Shown piece after piece: positions 1 to 5,264 of a DNA stretch of 5,268 nucleotides. The DNA comes from an uncultured Lactobacillus sp. (lineage in GTDB: Bacteria > Bacillota > Bacilli > Lactobacillales > Lactobacillaceae). Both the position numbers and the translations under genes were made by a program. The stretch is from the NCBI GenBank assembly GCA_945281075.1, contig CALYQE010000126.1:1-5268 (forward strand), given 5' to 3'. The notes beneath the pieces were generated by a model. That model was not told the DNA's origin. It did no database searches and worked only from the letters and a program-made list of their open reading frames with translations. Position 1 is the stretch's first letter. Each line of letters opens with the position of its first letter.

Positions 1-1249
1 CGCGCACAAGCTTCAACTTGTCTTCAGTAACTTCACCAAGAACGCGAATTCCAAGACCTGGACCTGGAAATGGCTGACGCCAAACAAGATCGTGTGGAAT
101 ATCCAGCTTTTCACCCAGTTCACGCACCTCGTCTTTAAACAGCTTGCGCAACGGTTCAATTAGCTTAAAGTGCATGTCTTCCGGCAAGCCGCCGACATTA
201 TGGTGGGACTTGATGGTTTGTGCAGTGTTCGTACCACTTTCGATCACATCAGTATAAAGCGTACCCTGGGCCAAGAAATCCACATCGTGCATTTTTTGTG
301 CTTCTTCATTGAAAACTTCAATGAATTCTTTACCAATAATCTTCCGTTTTTGTTCGGGATCAGTAACACCTTTTAGTTTTGCTAAAAAGCGGTCTTGCGC
401 ATTGACCCTAATAATGTTCACCCCAAGGTCACGGTTTAGGGCAGCCATCACCTCGTCGCCCTCGTTTTTGCGGAGCATCCCGTGATCAACAAAAATGGCG
501 GTCAACTGGTTACCAATTGCCTTATGCAAGAGCGTGGCCGTAACACTTGAATCAACACCACCGGATAAGCCCAGAATAACTTTCTTGTCTCCGACAGTTT
601 CCCGGATCTCGTCGACTTGCAACTCGATAAAGTCTGTCATTGACCAGTTAGCTTTTGCACCACAGACTTTAAAGGCAAAATTGCGCAGAATATCCAACCC
701 GTATTCGGTGTTCTGCACTTCAGCGTGAAATTGGATCCCGTAAAACTTCTTTTGATCATTGGCAATTGAAGCAATCGGACAATTTTTACTTGAAGCAACC
801 GTGGTAAAGCCAGCTGGCGCCTGTTTAACTAAATCGCCATGGCTCATCCAGACATATTCGTCTTTTGGTAAGCCACTAAACAAGACCGAATTAGCATCTT
901 CAACTTGGATATCAGCACGGCCATATTCTGAATTGTCGGCCTTTTCGACTTTGCCGTCCAAATAGTAAGACATTAGTTGCATGCCATAACAAATACCTAA
1001 AATCGGAATCCCGAGTTCGAAAATCTGCGGATCAACTTTCAAAGCATTTTGATCATAAATACTGTTGGGTCCACCTGAAAAAATAATCCCCTTTGGGTTT
1101 ATTTCCCTGATTTTTGCCACGCTAAGGTCGTGTGGCAGGAGCTCAGAATACACTCCAAAGTCACGCAATCGCCTAGTAATTAACTGATTATATTGACTAC
1201 CGAAATCCAAAACGATGATTTCATCAAAGTCGCGAATACTCTTTTTCAC
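1..1249 (-). CDS. guaA: GMP synthase (glutamine-hydrolysing), C-terminal end cut by window edge
   Basis: GuaA makes GMP from XMP, ATP and glutamine in the cytoplasm, the last step of guanine nucleotide synthesis. The reading frame runs without a stop from a GTG at 1249 to the window edge and gives 416 residues. The family is usually about 510-520 residues, so roughly 100 are missing because of the edge, not damage. The N-terminal class I glutamine amidotransferase domain (about 9-195) shows the nucleophile Cys87 in GICYGMQ and the rest of the triad, His175 and Glu177, in QFHAE. The ATP pyrophosphatase domain (from about 205) has the PP-loop SGGVDSS at 229-235. The dimerisation domain begins near [10 protein letters not shown] (391-400). 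Most homologues read HPE where this protein reads HAE, but the catalytic residues are intact. The GTG start is supported by AAAGGAG at 1261-1267, with a slightly long 11-base spacing; no other in-frame start lies between them. The gene diverges from xpt-pbuX, which supplies its substrate XMP. Identification is very secure. Confidence 0.97.
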   Translation of the reverse strand, partial: MKKSIRDFDEIIVLDFGSQYNQLITRRLRDFGVYSELLPHDLSVAKIREINPKGIIFSGGPNSIYDQNALKVDPQIFELGIPILGICYGMQLMSYYLDGKVEKADNSEYGRADIQVEDANSVLFSGLPKDEYVWMSHGDLVKQAPAGFTTVASSKNCPIASIANDQKKFYGIQFHAEVQNTEYGLDILRNFAFKVCGAKANWSMTDFIELQVDEIRETVGDKKVILGLSGGVDSSVTATLLHKAIGNQLTAIFVDHGMLRKNEGDEVMAALNRDLGVNIIRVNAQDRFLAKLKGVTDPEQKRKIIGKEFIEVFNEEAQKMHDVDFLAQGTLYTDVIESGTNTAQTIKSHHNVGGLPEDMHFKLIEPLRKLFKDEVRELGEKLDIPHDLVWRQPFPGPGLGIRVLGEVTEDKLKLVR

Positions 1250-1260
1250 TAATGTCCGAG

Positions 1261-1267
1261 CTCCTTT
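1261..1267 (-). promoter_or_regulatory. guaA ribosome binding site
   Basis: On the minus strand the sequence reads AAAGGAG, ending 11 bases before the GTG at 1249. It is the only good Shine-Dalgarno match near the gene start and decides the choice of this GTG. The spacing is a little longer than the usual 5-9 bases, so translation may be less than maximal. Confidence 0.75.
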
Positions 1268-1292
1268 TTTAACAAAACTTGCATTCTTCTCA

Positions 1293-1321
1293 ACTATACT
1301 AAGAATTACGTCCGTGATCAA
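1293..1321 (-). promoter_or_regulatory. Probable guaA sigma-A promoter
   Basis: On the minus strand TTGATC (1321-1316) lies 17 bases before TATAGT (1298-1293). These match the sigma-A -35 and -10 consensus at four of six and five of six positions, with ideal spacing. Transcription would start near 1286 and give a leader of about 37 bases. That is too short for a purine aptamer, so guaA is not under its own riboswitch. The prediction rests on consensus matching only. Confidence 0.7.
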
Positions 1322-1336
1322 CACCTTTTTATAAAA

Positions 1337-1359
1337 ATAACCGATTTGATCCGAACAAC
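1337..1359 (+). promoter_or_regulatory. Possible PurR-box-like sites between the divergent promoters
   Basis: Two CCGA cores sit exactly ten bases apart, at 1341 and 1351. The second, TGATCCGAACAAC at 1347-1359, contains the full CCGAAC core of the PurBox (AWWWCCGAACWWT) described for PurR of Bacillus and Lactococcus, and matches 10 of 13 positions. The first, at 1337-1349, matches about 9 of 13. They lie upstream of both promoters, roughly 65 bases before the predicted guaA start, a position that would suit an activator-type PurR site. The match is partial and no purR gene is visible here, so this is a hypothesis. Confidence 0.35.
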
Positions 1360-1372
1360 TTATTTAAATAAG
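1359..1372. repeat. Perfect 14-base palindrome in the divergent control region
   Basis: CTTATTTAAATAAG is identical to its own reverse complement over all 14 bases. It abuts the PurBox-like CCGAACAA and lies about 35 bases upstream of the xpt -35 element and about 38 bases upstream of the guaA -35 element. It has no loop and no T-tract, so it is not a terminator. It could be a protein binding site or merely a palindrome in AT-rich DNA; the region contains many A/T runs. Confidence 0.4.
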
Positions 1373-1406
1373 CTAAAATAATTCGCATTTTAGTCAGGAA
1401 ATAACC

Positions 1407-1435
1407 TTGCACAACTCACTTTATTCTGTTAGAAT
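1407..1435 (+). promoter_or_regulatory. xpt-pbuX sigma-A promoter
   Basis: TTGCAC at 1407-1412 and TAGAAT at 1430-1435 are separated by 17 bases, a good sigma-A promoter. Transcription should start near 1442, about 17 bases before the riboswitch aptamer, and give a leader of about 176 bases before the xpt start. The fit of promoter, aptamer, terminator and gene in one line supports the call. Confidence 0.8.
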
Positions 1436-1458
1436 GCAGTCATCACGTTAGGATTAAA

Positions 1459-1523
1459 ATCTATATATTGCCGTAATAAGGACGGCAGTTTCTACTCAGA
1501 ACCGTAAATTCTGAACTATGGAT
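1459..1523 (+). ncRNA. Purine riboswitch aptamer, guanine class
   Basis: This is the ligand-binding domain of a purine riboswitch in the xpt leader. It folds as a three-way junction. P1 pairs 1459-1465 with 1517-1523 (one G-U pair). P2 pairs 1469-1474 with 1482-1487. P3 pairs 1496-1501 with 1509-1514. The invariant J2/3 segment GTTTCTAC is at 1488-1495. Loop L2 ends in GG (1480-1481) and loop L3 begins with CC (1502-1503), giving the conserved loop-loop contact. The specificity base, position 74 of the Bacillus subtilis xpt aptamer, is C here (1516, in AACTATG). C selects guanine or hypoxanthine, whereas adenine switches carry U. Ligand binding stabilises P1 and should switch xpt-pbuX off. 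P1 is AT-rich and P2 is six pairs, slightly short. Confidence 0.95.
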
Positions 1524-1582
1524 AAACAGCAATTACTGCAGTCTTTCGGCTGCTCTAAGGGCCTTTTTTACCATAGTTTAGG
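1510..1582 (+). promoter_or_regulatory. Riboswitch antiterminator pairing (1510-1521 with 1571-1582)
   Basis: AACTATGG at 1514-1521 is perfectly complementary to CCATAGTT at 1571-1578. The pairing extends outward to 12 pairs (two of them G-U), joining 1510-1521 with 1571-1582. The upstream arm includes the 3' strand of P1 (from 1517) and part of the 3' strand of P3. The downstream arm takes the top of the terminator stem and its loop. It therefore cannot coexist with the ligand-bound aptamer or with the terminator. Inside the enclosed loop a further small hairpin pairs 1538-1543 with 1548-1553. This is the expected ligand-free, gene-on conformation. Confidence 0.85.
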
Positions 1583-1604
1583 TAGAAAAGGCTCTTTTTG
1601 TTTT
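1557..1604 (+). terminator. Riboswitch-controlled intrinsic terminator
   Basis: The 5' arm 1559-1572 pairs with 1581-1594 over 14 bp, including two G-U pairs. It can gain two A-U pairs at the base, using 1557-1558. The loop is 1573-1580, and the stem is followed by TTTTTG and four more T residues (1595-1604). It ends just before the xpt Shine-Dalgarno site. When guanine holds P1 together the antiterminator cannot form and this hairpin should stop RNA polymerase before xpt. Confidence 0.9.
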
Positions 1605-1605
1605 C

Positions 1606-1612
1606 AAGGAGG
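1606..1612 (+). promoter_or_regulatory. xpt ribosome binding site
   Basis: AAGGAGG lies five bases before the GTG at 1618 and is a near-perfect Shine-Dalgarno sequence. It settles the GTG as the start. It lies just downstream of the terminator T-tract and outside both switch helices, so control is expected at transcription, not at translation. Confidence 0.9.
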
Positions 1613-1617
1613 AAATT

Positions 1618-2196
1618 GTGAAGCTATTAGAAGACCGCATTCGTCATGACGGAGAAGTATTACCGGGTGATGTGCTAAAAATCAATTCTTTTTTAAATCA
1701 CCAGGTAGATCCCGAATTAATGATGGCGATCGGACAAGAATTTGCCCGGCTTTTTAAAGACTGCGGCATTACCAAAGTTCTGACTTGCGAAGCTTCTGGG
1801 ATTGCGCCCGGGGTGATGGCGGCTTATGCGCTACATGTCCCAATGGTCTTTGCCCGCAAGAAAAAGCCCTCCACACTAAATGATGCTGTCTACTGGGCTG
1901 ACGTTTATTCATACACCAAAAAAACGACCAATCAAATTTGTGTCGAGCAAAAATTTCTTCATGAAGATGAGCAGCTGCTAATCATTGACGATTTTCTGGC
2001 TAACGGCGAAGCGGTCAAGGGCATGATTAATATTGCCAAGCAGGCTAATGCTCATGTCGCTGGGATTGGGATCGTCGTGGCTAAGGTTTTTCAAGGGGGA
2101 ACGGACTGGATCAAAGAGCATGGCTTTCGCCTAGAAGCGCTAGCCAAGATTGATAGTTTAGCAAATAATCAAGTACATTTTTTGGGTGAAGAATAA
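1618..2196 (+). CDS. xpt: Xanthine phosphoribosyltransferase
   Basis: Xpt is a cytoplasmic salvage enzyme that joins xanthine to PRPP to give XMP, the substrate of GuaA. The product is 192 residues, close to the 194 of the Bacillus subtilis enzyme, and aligns with it end to end as I recall that sequence. The type I phosphoribosyltransferase PRPP-binding motif is LLIIDDFLANGEA (about 120-132). The hallmark N-terminal segment SFLNHQVDP (24-32) is present. Leu20, Asn27 and Lys156, which I recall as base-contacting residues in the Bacillus enzyme, are all conserved. ESSGIAP of Bacillus appears here as EASGIAP (58-64). The start is a GTG with AAGGAGG five bases upstream. The stop overlaps the pbuX start by one base in TAATG, so the two genes form one transcript behind the guanine riboswitch. 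Identification is secure. Confidence 0.96.
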   Translation: MKLLEDRIRHDGEVLPGDVLKINSFLNHQVDPELMMAIGQEFARLFKDCGITKVLTCEASGIAPGVMAAYALHVPMVFARKKKPSTLNDAVYWADVYSYTKKTTNQICVEQKFLHEDEQLLIIDDFLANGEAVKGMINIAKQANAHVAGIGIVVAKVFQGGTDWIKEHGFRLEALAKIDSLANNQVHFLGEE

Positions 2197-3509
2197 TGGT
2201 GCAAACAGAAGTCAGTCAACAAAAAGCTGCTGTTTTAGGACTGCAGCACCTCTTAGCCATGTACTCTGGTGCCGTTGCGGTTCCTTTGTTAATCGGCAGT
2301 GCATTAAAATTTAGTGCTGAACAAATGACTTATTTAGTCTCGATTGACATTTTCATGTGCGGTCTTGCCACCTTATTGCAATTAATCCGCAACAAATATT
2401 TCGGTATCGGTTTCCCCGTCATTTTAGGCTGCGCAATTCAAGCTGTTGCGCCGTTACAAATGATCGGGCAAAAATTCTCAATTAATGACATGTATGGTGC
2501 AATTATTGTGGCCGGTGTGTTTGTCATTTTAATTTCAGGCATGTTTGCGAAAATAAAAAAGTTCTTTCCACCGGTAGTCACCGGAACACTGATTACCACG
2601 ATTGGGCTAACCCTGGTTCCGGTTGCTATTCAGAATATGGGCGGCGGTGATGCCAATGCAAAAGACTTTGGCAGTGCCCAAAATTTATTATTGGCCTTTA
2701 GCACCATGCTGATTATCCTTGCTCTGGAAATTTGGACAAAAGGCTTCTTACACTCTATTTCAGTTTTAATTGGTCTAATTGCAGGCACCGCACTTGCCTC
2801 GATCATGGGACGAGTTTCCGTTACTCCCGTTCTTGAGGCCTCGTGGTTCCACTTGCCCCAACTTTTCTATTTTGGATTACCAAAATTTGAATGGTCTTCC
2901 AGCCTGACCATGATGATTATTGCGCTAGTTTCAATGATTGAATCAACTGGTGTTTTCTTCGCGACGGGCGAATTAATTCACCACAGTGTTACCGAAGACG
3001 ACCTCAAAAAAGGTTACCGGGCTGAAGGCTTAGCACAAATTTTCGGTGGCTTGTTTAACGCTTTTCCTTATACCACTTTCTCGCAAAACGTTGGTCTGCT
3101 TCAATTATCGGGCATTAAAACTAAACGCCCAATCTACTGGGCAGCCGGTTTACTAATGGCAATGGGACTTTTACCTAAAATCGGCGCGCTTGTCACTATT
3201 ATCCCCACACCAGTTTTGGGCGGAGCCATGTTGGTAATGTTCACAATGATCGCCGTTCAAGGTATCAGAACGCTGACCAAAGTCGATCTGAGCGATAATC
3301 ACAATCTCCTTATTATTGCGATTTCAATCGGCTTGGGGCTTGGAGTGACCATTTATCCGGAATTTTTTAAAAACTTACCGGCAACACTTCAACTCTTTTT
3401 GAGTAACGGCATTGTGATTACCAGCTTATCCGCCACGCTCCTTAACTTTTTACTCAAGGGAGGTGGTTCAAAGAAAGATGGAAAGTCGACAACTTTAAAT
3501 ATCATGTAA
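2196..3509 (+). CDS. pbuX: Xanthine permease, NCS2 family
   Basis: PbuX is an inner-membrane xanthine transporter of the nucleobase:cation symporter-2 family, probably driven by the proton gradient. The product has 437 residues, the normal family length, with hydrophobic segments throughout that fit the 14-segment fold. The early signature LQHLLAMYSG (16-25) includes the conserved His18. The family motif QNVGLLQLSG lies at 297-306, with Gln297 and Asn298 matching the substrate-affinity residues of E. coli XanQ. Glu249 in SMIESTG is the likely equivalent of the key glutamate in transmembrane segment 8 of that protein. Xanthine, not uracil or uric acid, is inferred from the operon with xpt and the guanine riboswitch. 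The ATG overlaps the xpt stop by one base, and only a weak GGGTGAAG precedes it, so translation is probably coupled to xpt. The C-terminal tail (421-437) is polar and presumably cytoplasmic. Confidence 0.95.
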   Translation: MVQTEVSQQKAAVLGLQHLLAMYSGAVAVPLLIGSALKFSAEQMTYLVSIDIFMCGLATLLQLIRNKYFGIGFPVILGCAIQAVAPLQMIGQKFSINDMYGAIIVAGVFVILISGMFAKIKKFFPPVVTGTLITTIGLTLVPVAIQNMGGGDANAKDFGSAQNLLLAFSTMLIILALEIWTKGFLHSISVLIGLIAGTALASIMGRVSVTPVLEASWFHLPQLFYFGLPKFEWSSSLTMMIIALVSMIESTGVFFATGELIHHSVTEDDLKKGYRAEGLAQIFGGLFNAFPYTTFSQNVGLLQLSGIKTKRPIYWAAGLLMAMGLLPKIGALVTIIPTPVLGGAMLVMFTMIAVQGIRTLTKVDLSDNHNLLIIAISIGLGLGVTIYPEFFKNLPATLQLFLSNGIVITSLSATLLNFLLKGGGSKKDGKSTTLNIM

Positions 3510-3554
3510 ACAAGATTATTTTTCCCCTTTCAAGATAACCTTGTTTGCGCCCCA

Positions 3555-3586
3555 AAAATGCACCTTCGATAAAGAAGGTGCATTTT
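3555..3586. terminator. Bidirectional terminator between pbuX and the convergent kinase gene
   Basis: A perfect 13-bp stem pairs 3555-3567 with 3574-3586 around a six-base loop (3568-3573). The GC-rich core GCACCTTC is flanked by A-runs and T-runs. The plus strand ends in TTTT and the minus strand in TTTTT, so the same hairpin can end xpt-pbuX and, from the other side, the kinase gene. The T-tracts are short, so efficiency may be moderate. Confidence 0.85.
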
Positions 3587-3602
3587 AGATTGGCGTGCTA
3601 TT

Positions 3603-4508
3603 TTATTTAATGAGTGCGTTCAGTAAATTTGTCTCTTTTGTTGATTCTGATCCTGACCAATTTTTGTTATTGTTCAAAAATTGCTCAACTGTTTCCAACA
3701 TTTTCAAGCCAACTTTTTCAAAATCCGGATCGGTAATTTTTTCAGTATAACGCACAATCCCAATTGCGGTGATAAAGATGAGAAAAACTTGCGTCAGCTG
3801 ACTAATTTCAACTTGGAGGCCACTGCTTTGGTAACCATGCAAAAAGGCGGCAATCAAGTCTGGGGCCAGACGAAAGTCCTGATAAAACAGCTTAATAAAG
3901 TCTTGGTAATTGACGCCCATTCTTGCTCGTTCAAAGTCAATCAAGGCTAACTCCCCATTTACAATTTGATAGTTTCGTACACCAACATCCCCATGCAAAA
4001 CGGTTTTCGAGTGTGCTTGTAAATTTTTGCTCAACTCAGCTTCTTCTTCCTTAAACACGGCTAGCAAGTGCAGCATCCGCTTCTTCATCGAAAGCTTCGA
4101 AAAAGTGCCGATATCGTATTCCGCCTTGGCAAGCAATTCATTGTTACGGTAAATGCCAGCAAAAGGCTGAACATGCTCATGAAAATCGGCAAGTTTTTCG
4201 CCCATTTTTTCTGCTAATTCAGGCGAAAGCTGGCATGTAATGTCCGTTGGCGCAATGTCGGTCATTACTAAAACAAACAACTTTTCCGGCAGCTTGATCT
4301 CTAACGTGTCAAGGACGCGAGAATTAAGCTGTTCGTTGACAGCCTTTTCCGTTAAAAATTTGCCTTTTTGCGTAAAAACTTTGACGAAAATTTTTTGGTG
4401 ATCTTTTTGCCTCACGCCAAAAAAAGTATTGTTAAGTGATTCATGCTTAATTGGTGTGAGCTGCGCTAATAACTTGGTTTGCAAAAACTCCTGCAGTTCC
4501 ATTGGCAT
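3603..4508 (-). CDS. APH/choline-kinase-family phosphotransferase, substrate unknown
   Basis: The 301-residue product looks like a small-molecule kinase of the aminoglycoside phosphotransferase fold (PF01636 type), using ATP in the cytoplasm. The N-lobe has a candidate ATP-anchoring lysine, Lys43 in FVKVF, and a possible partner glutamate, Glu54 or Glu59. The catalytic loop is HGDVGVRN (172-179), with the probable base Asp174 and metal ligand Asn179. The metal-binding motif is IDFE (190-193), with Asp191. All catalytic residues are in place, so it should be active. The C-terminal half is helical and the last 20 residues are polar. The fold includes choline, thiamine, methylthioribose, fructosamine and antibiotic kinases, and nothing here chooses among them; drug resistance should not be assumed. 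The start is uncertain: ATG at 4508 or the in-frame ATG at 4502, both behind a weak purine-rich AGAAAGAAG. The gene converges on pbuX and lies 70 bases after a membrane protein gene on the same strand. Confidence 0.85.
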   Translation of the reverse strand: MPMELQEFLQTKLLAQLTPIKHESLNNTFFGVRQKDHQKIFVKVFTQKGKFLTEKAVNEQLNSRVLDTLEIKLPEKLFVLVMTDIAPTDITCQLSPELAEKMGEKLADFHEHVQPFAGIYRNNELLAKAEYDIGTFSKLSMKKRMLHLLAVFKEEEAELSKNLQAHSKTVLHGDVGVRNYQIVNGELALIDFERARMGVNYQDFIKLFYQDFRLAPDLIAAFLHGYQSSGLQVEISQLTQVFLIFITAIGIVRYTEKITDPDFEKVGLKMLETVEQFLNNNKNWSGSESTKETNLLNALIK

Positions 4509-4536
4509 ACATCTTCTTTCTGTGGTTAATTTGCCT

Positions 4537-4542
4537 TTTATA
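4537..4542 (-). promoter_or_regulatory. Possible -10 element upstream of the kinase gene
   Basis: On the minus strand TATAAA occurs about 28 bases before the kinase start. No convincing -35 lies at the right distance: TTGCTT is only 13 bases away, and ATGTTG at 16 bases is a poor match. The gap holds no visible terminator for the upstream membrane gene either, so the kinase may be transcribed from here, from upstream, or both. Confidence 0.3.
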
Positions 4543-4578
4543 ACTAGAAATTTTTAAGCAACATGTACAAGTTAACTC

Positions 4579-5052
4579 TTAGCGATCCAAATAGCAATAA
4601 GCAAAGGCATAAGCCCACTCATTAACTAAGATCGTGCTTGTAATTAGCAGAATACCTAAAACATTGGCCGAAACAGGCAGAACATTTTTTGGTGAAGGTA
4701 ATTTATTAATCACCATTAATATGCAAAGTAGCAAAGCCAATACCACTATAGTTATCCGACTAGCGATATAATTCGCACGCAGCATCAAATTCCATTCACG
4801 CTCATCATTATGGGACATATCAAGCGGGTAACCGTCACTTTTCCAATCCAAAATCTTTACGCGTTTAATCCCTACACTTGCGAATCTCATACCTAAGATA
4901 ACTAAACCCAAGATCAGCAGCACGATTGTTACTAATAGGGTATAAATAGAGGCATTATTCAAACAAGCCTGCAAAGCAATTAAAACAAAAATGAATGTTT
5001 CGATTGCAGCACTTACAATAATGTTCTTCTTGGTATTAATCATCTTTTTCAT
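4579..5052 (-). CDS. Small membrane protein with four predicted helices, paired with an XRE regulator
   Basis: I do not recognise a named family. From the preferred start the product is 157 residues with four hydrophobic stretches at about 11-31, 36-57, 96-115 and 124-147. A polar segment (58-95) between helices 2 and 3 carries NDEREWNLMLRA (82-93). A DERE-plus-alanine pattern before a membrane helix is seen in several small membrane proteins encoded beside short XRE regulators in Firmicutes, so the pairing is informative even though the function is not. The frame is open further upstream to 5085. The ATG at 5052 is preferred because GGAG lies nine bases before it; an ATG at 5043 is also possible. 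This start overlaps the end of the regulator gene by 17 bases in another frame, so the two are probably translationally coupled. No signal peptide, enzyme motif or clear terminator is visible. Confidence 0.75.
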   Translation of the reverse strand: MKKMINTKKNIIVSAAIETFIFVLIALQACLNNASIYTLLVTIVLLILGLVILGMRFASVGIKRVKILDWKSDGYPLDMSHNDEREWNLMLRANYIASRITIVVLALLLCILMVINKLPSPKNVLPVSANVLGILLITSTILVNEWAYAFAYCYLDR

Positions 5053-5251
5053 TTTCTTTTTCTCCCGGACAAAACAATTCATCAACCGTCACGCCTAGAA
5101 TTTTAGCCAGCTCAAAGGCCAAACCTAGTGACGGGCCATACTTATCATTTTCAATTGCGTTAATTGTTTGGCGCGTCACGTTTGCTGCTTGTGCAAGTTG
5201 AGCCTGCGAATAACGCTGCTGTTTGCGCAGCTTGGCAATTTCATTTTTCAC
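5036..5251 (-). CDS. Short XRE-family helix-turn-helix regulator
   Basis: The 71-residue product is almost entirely one Cro/C1-type DNA-binding domain, with no ligand or dimerisation domain beyond it. The helix-turn-helix spans about 15-36: SQAQLAQAANVT leads to the recognition helix RQTINAIEND. The remaining helices follow, with PSLGLAFELAKILGVTVDELF (40-60), a segment typical of this compact class. The tail is a charged lysine/glutamate run. The start is a GTG at 5251 with AAGGAG seven bases upstream (5264-5259); the nearby ATG is out of frame. It overlaps the membrane protein gene by 17 bases and is the first gene of that pair within the window. Such proteins usually control their own operon, but the operator and promoter would lie beyond the right edge. 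The DNA-binding call is secure; the target is unknown. Confidence 0.92.
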   Translation of the reverse strand: MKNEIAKLRKQQRYSQAQLAQAANVTRQTINAIENDKYGPSLGLAFELAKILGVTVDELFCPGEKENEKDD

Positions 5252-5258
5252 GTTTCTT

Positions 5259-5264
5259 CTCCTT
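5259..5264 (-). promoter_or_regulatory. Ribosome binding site of the XRE regulator
   Basis: AAGGAG on the minus strand lies seven bases before the GTG at 5251. It is a strong site with good spacing and fixes the GTG as the start in preference to the out-of-frame ATG shortly after it. Confidence 0.85.

Noticed and set aside
170..965. Plus-strand open frames of 68-77 codons at 170-376, 495-728 and 759-965
   Set aside because: They lie antisense inside guaA, whose motifs and length are unmistakable, and they have no recognisable domain.
1250..1290. Second riboswitch or attenuator in the guaA leader
   Set aside because: The predicted leader is only about 37 bases and contains no aptamer motif or terminator hairpin.
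3508..3546. Hairpin AAACAAG/CTTGTTT directly after the pbuX stop as a terminator
   Set aside because: The stem is only 7 bp with a 25-base loop and no T-tract follows; the 13-bp hairpin downstream is far better.
3681..3950. Plus-strand open frame of 89 codons
   Set aside because: It is antisense to the kinase gene, overlapping its catalytic region, and shows no domain of its own.
3603..4508. Aminoglycoside resistance determinant
   Set aside because: Only fold-level motifs are shared with APH enzymes, and the setting shows no mobile element or resistance context.
5040..5065. A-rich run at the regulator/membrane gene overlap as a programmed frameshift site that would fuse the two proteins
   Set aside because: The A-run does not form a slippery heptamer in the regulator frame leading to the membrane frame, and a good independent ribosome binding site precedes the second gene.
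5053..5085. Upstream extension of the membrane protein to an ATG at 5085
   Set aside because: It would lengthen the overlap with the regulator gene to 50 bases and add a charged stretch, whereas GGAG nine bases before the ATG at 5052 supports the shorter form.
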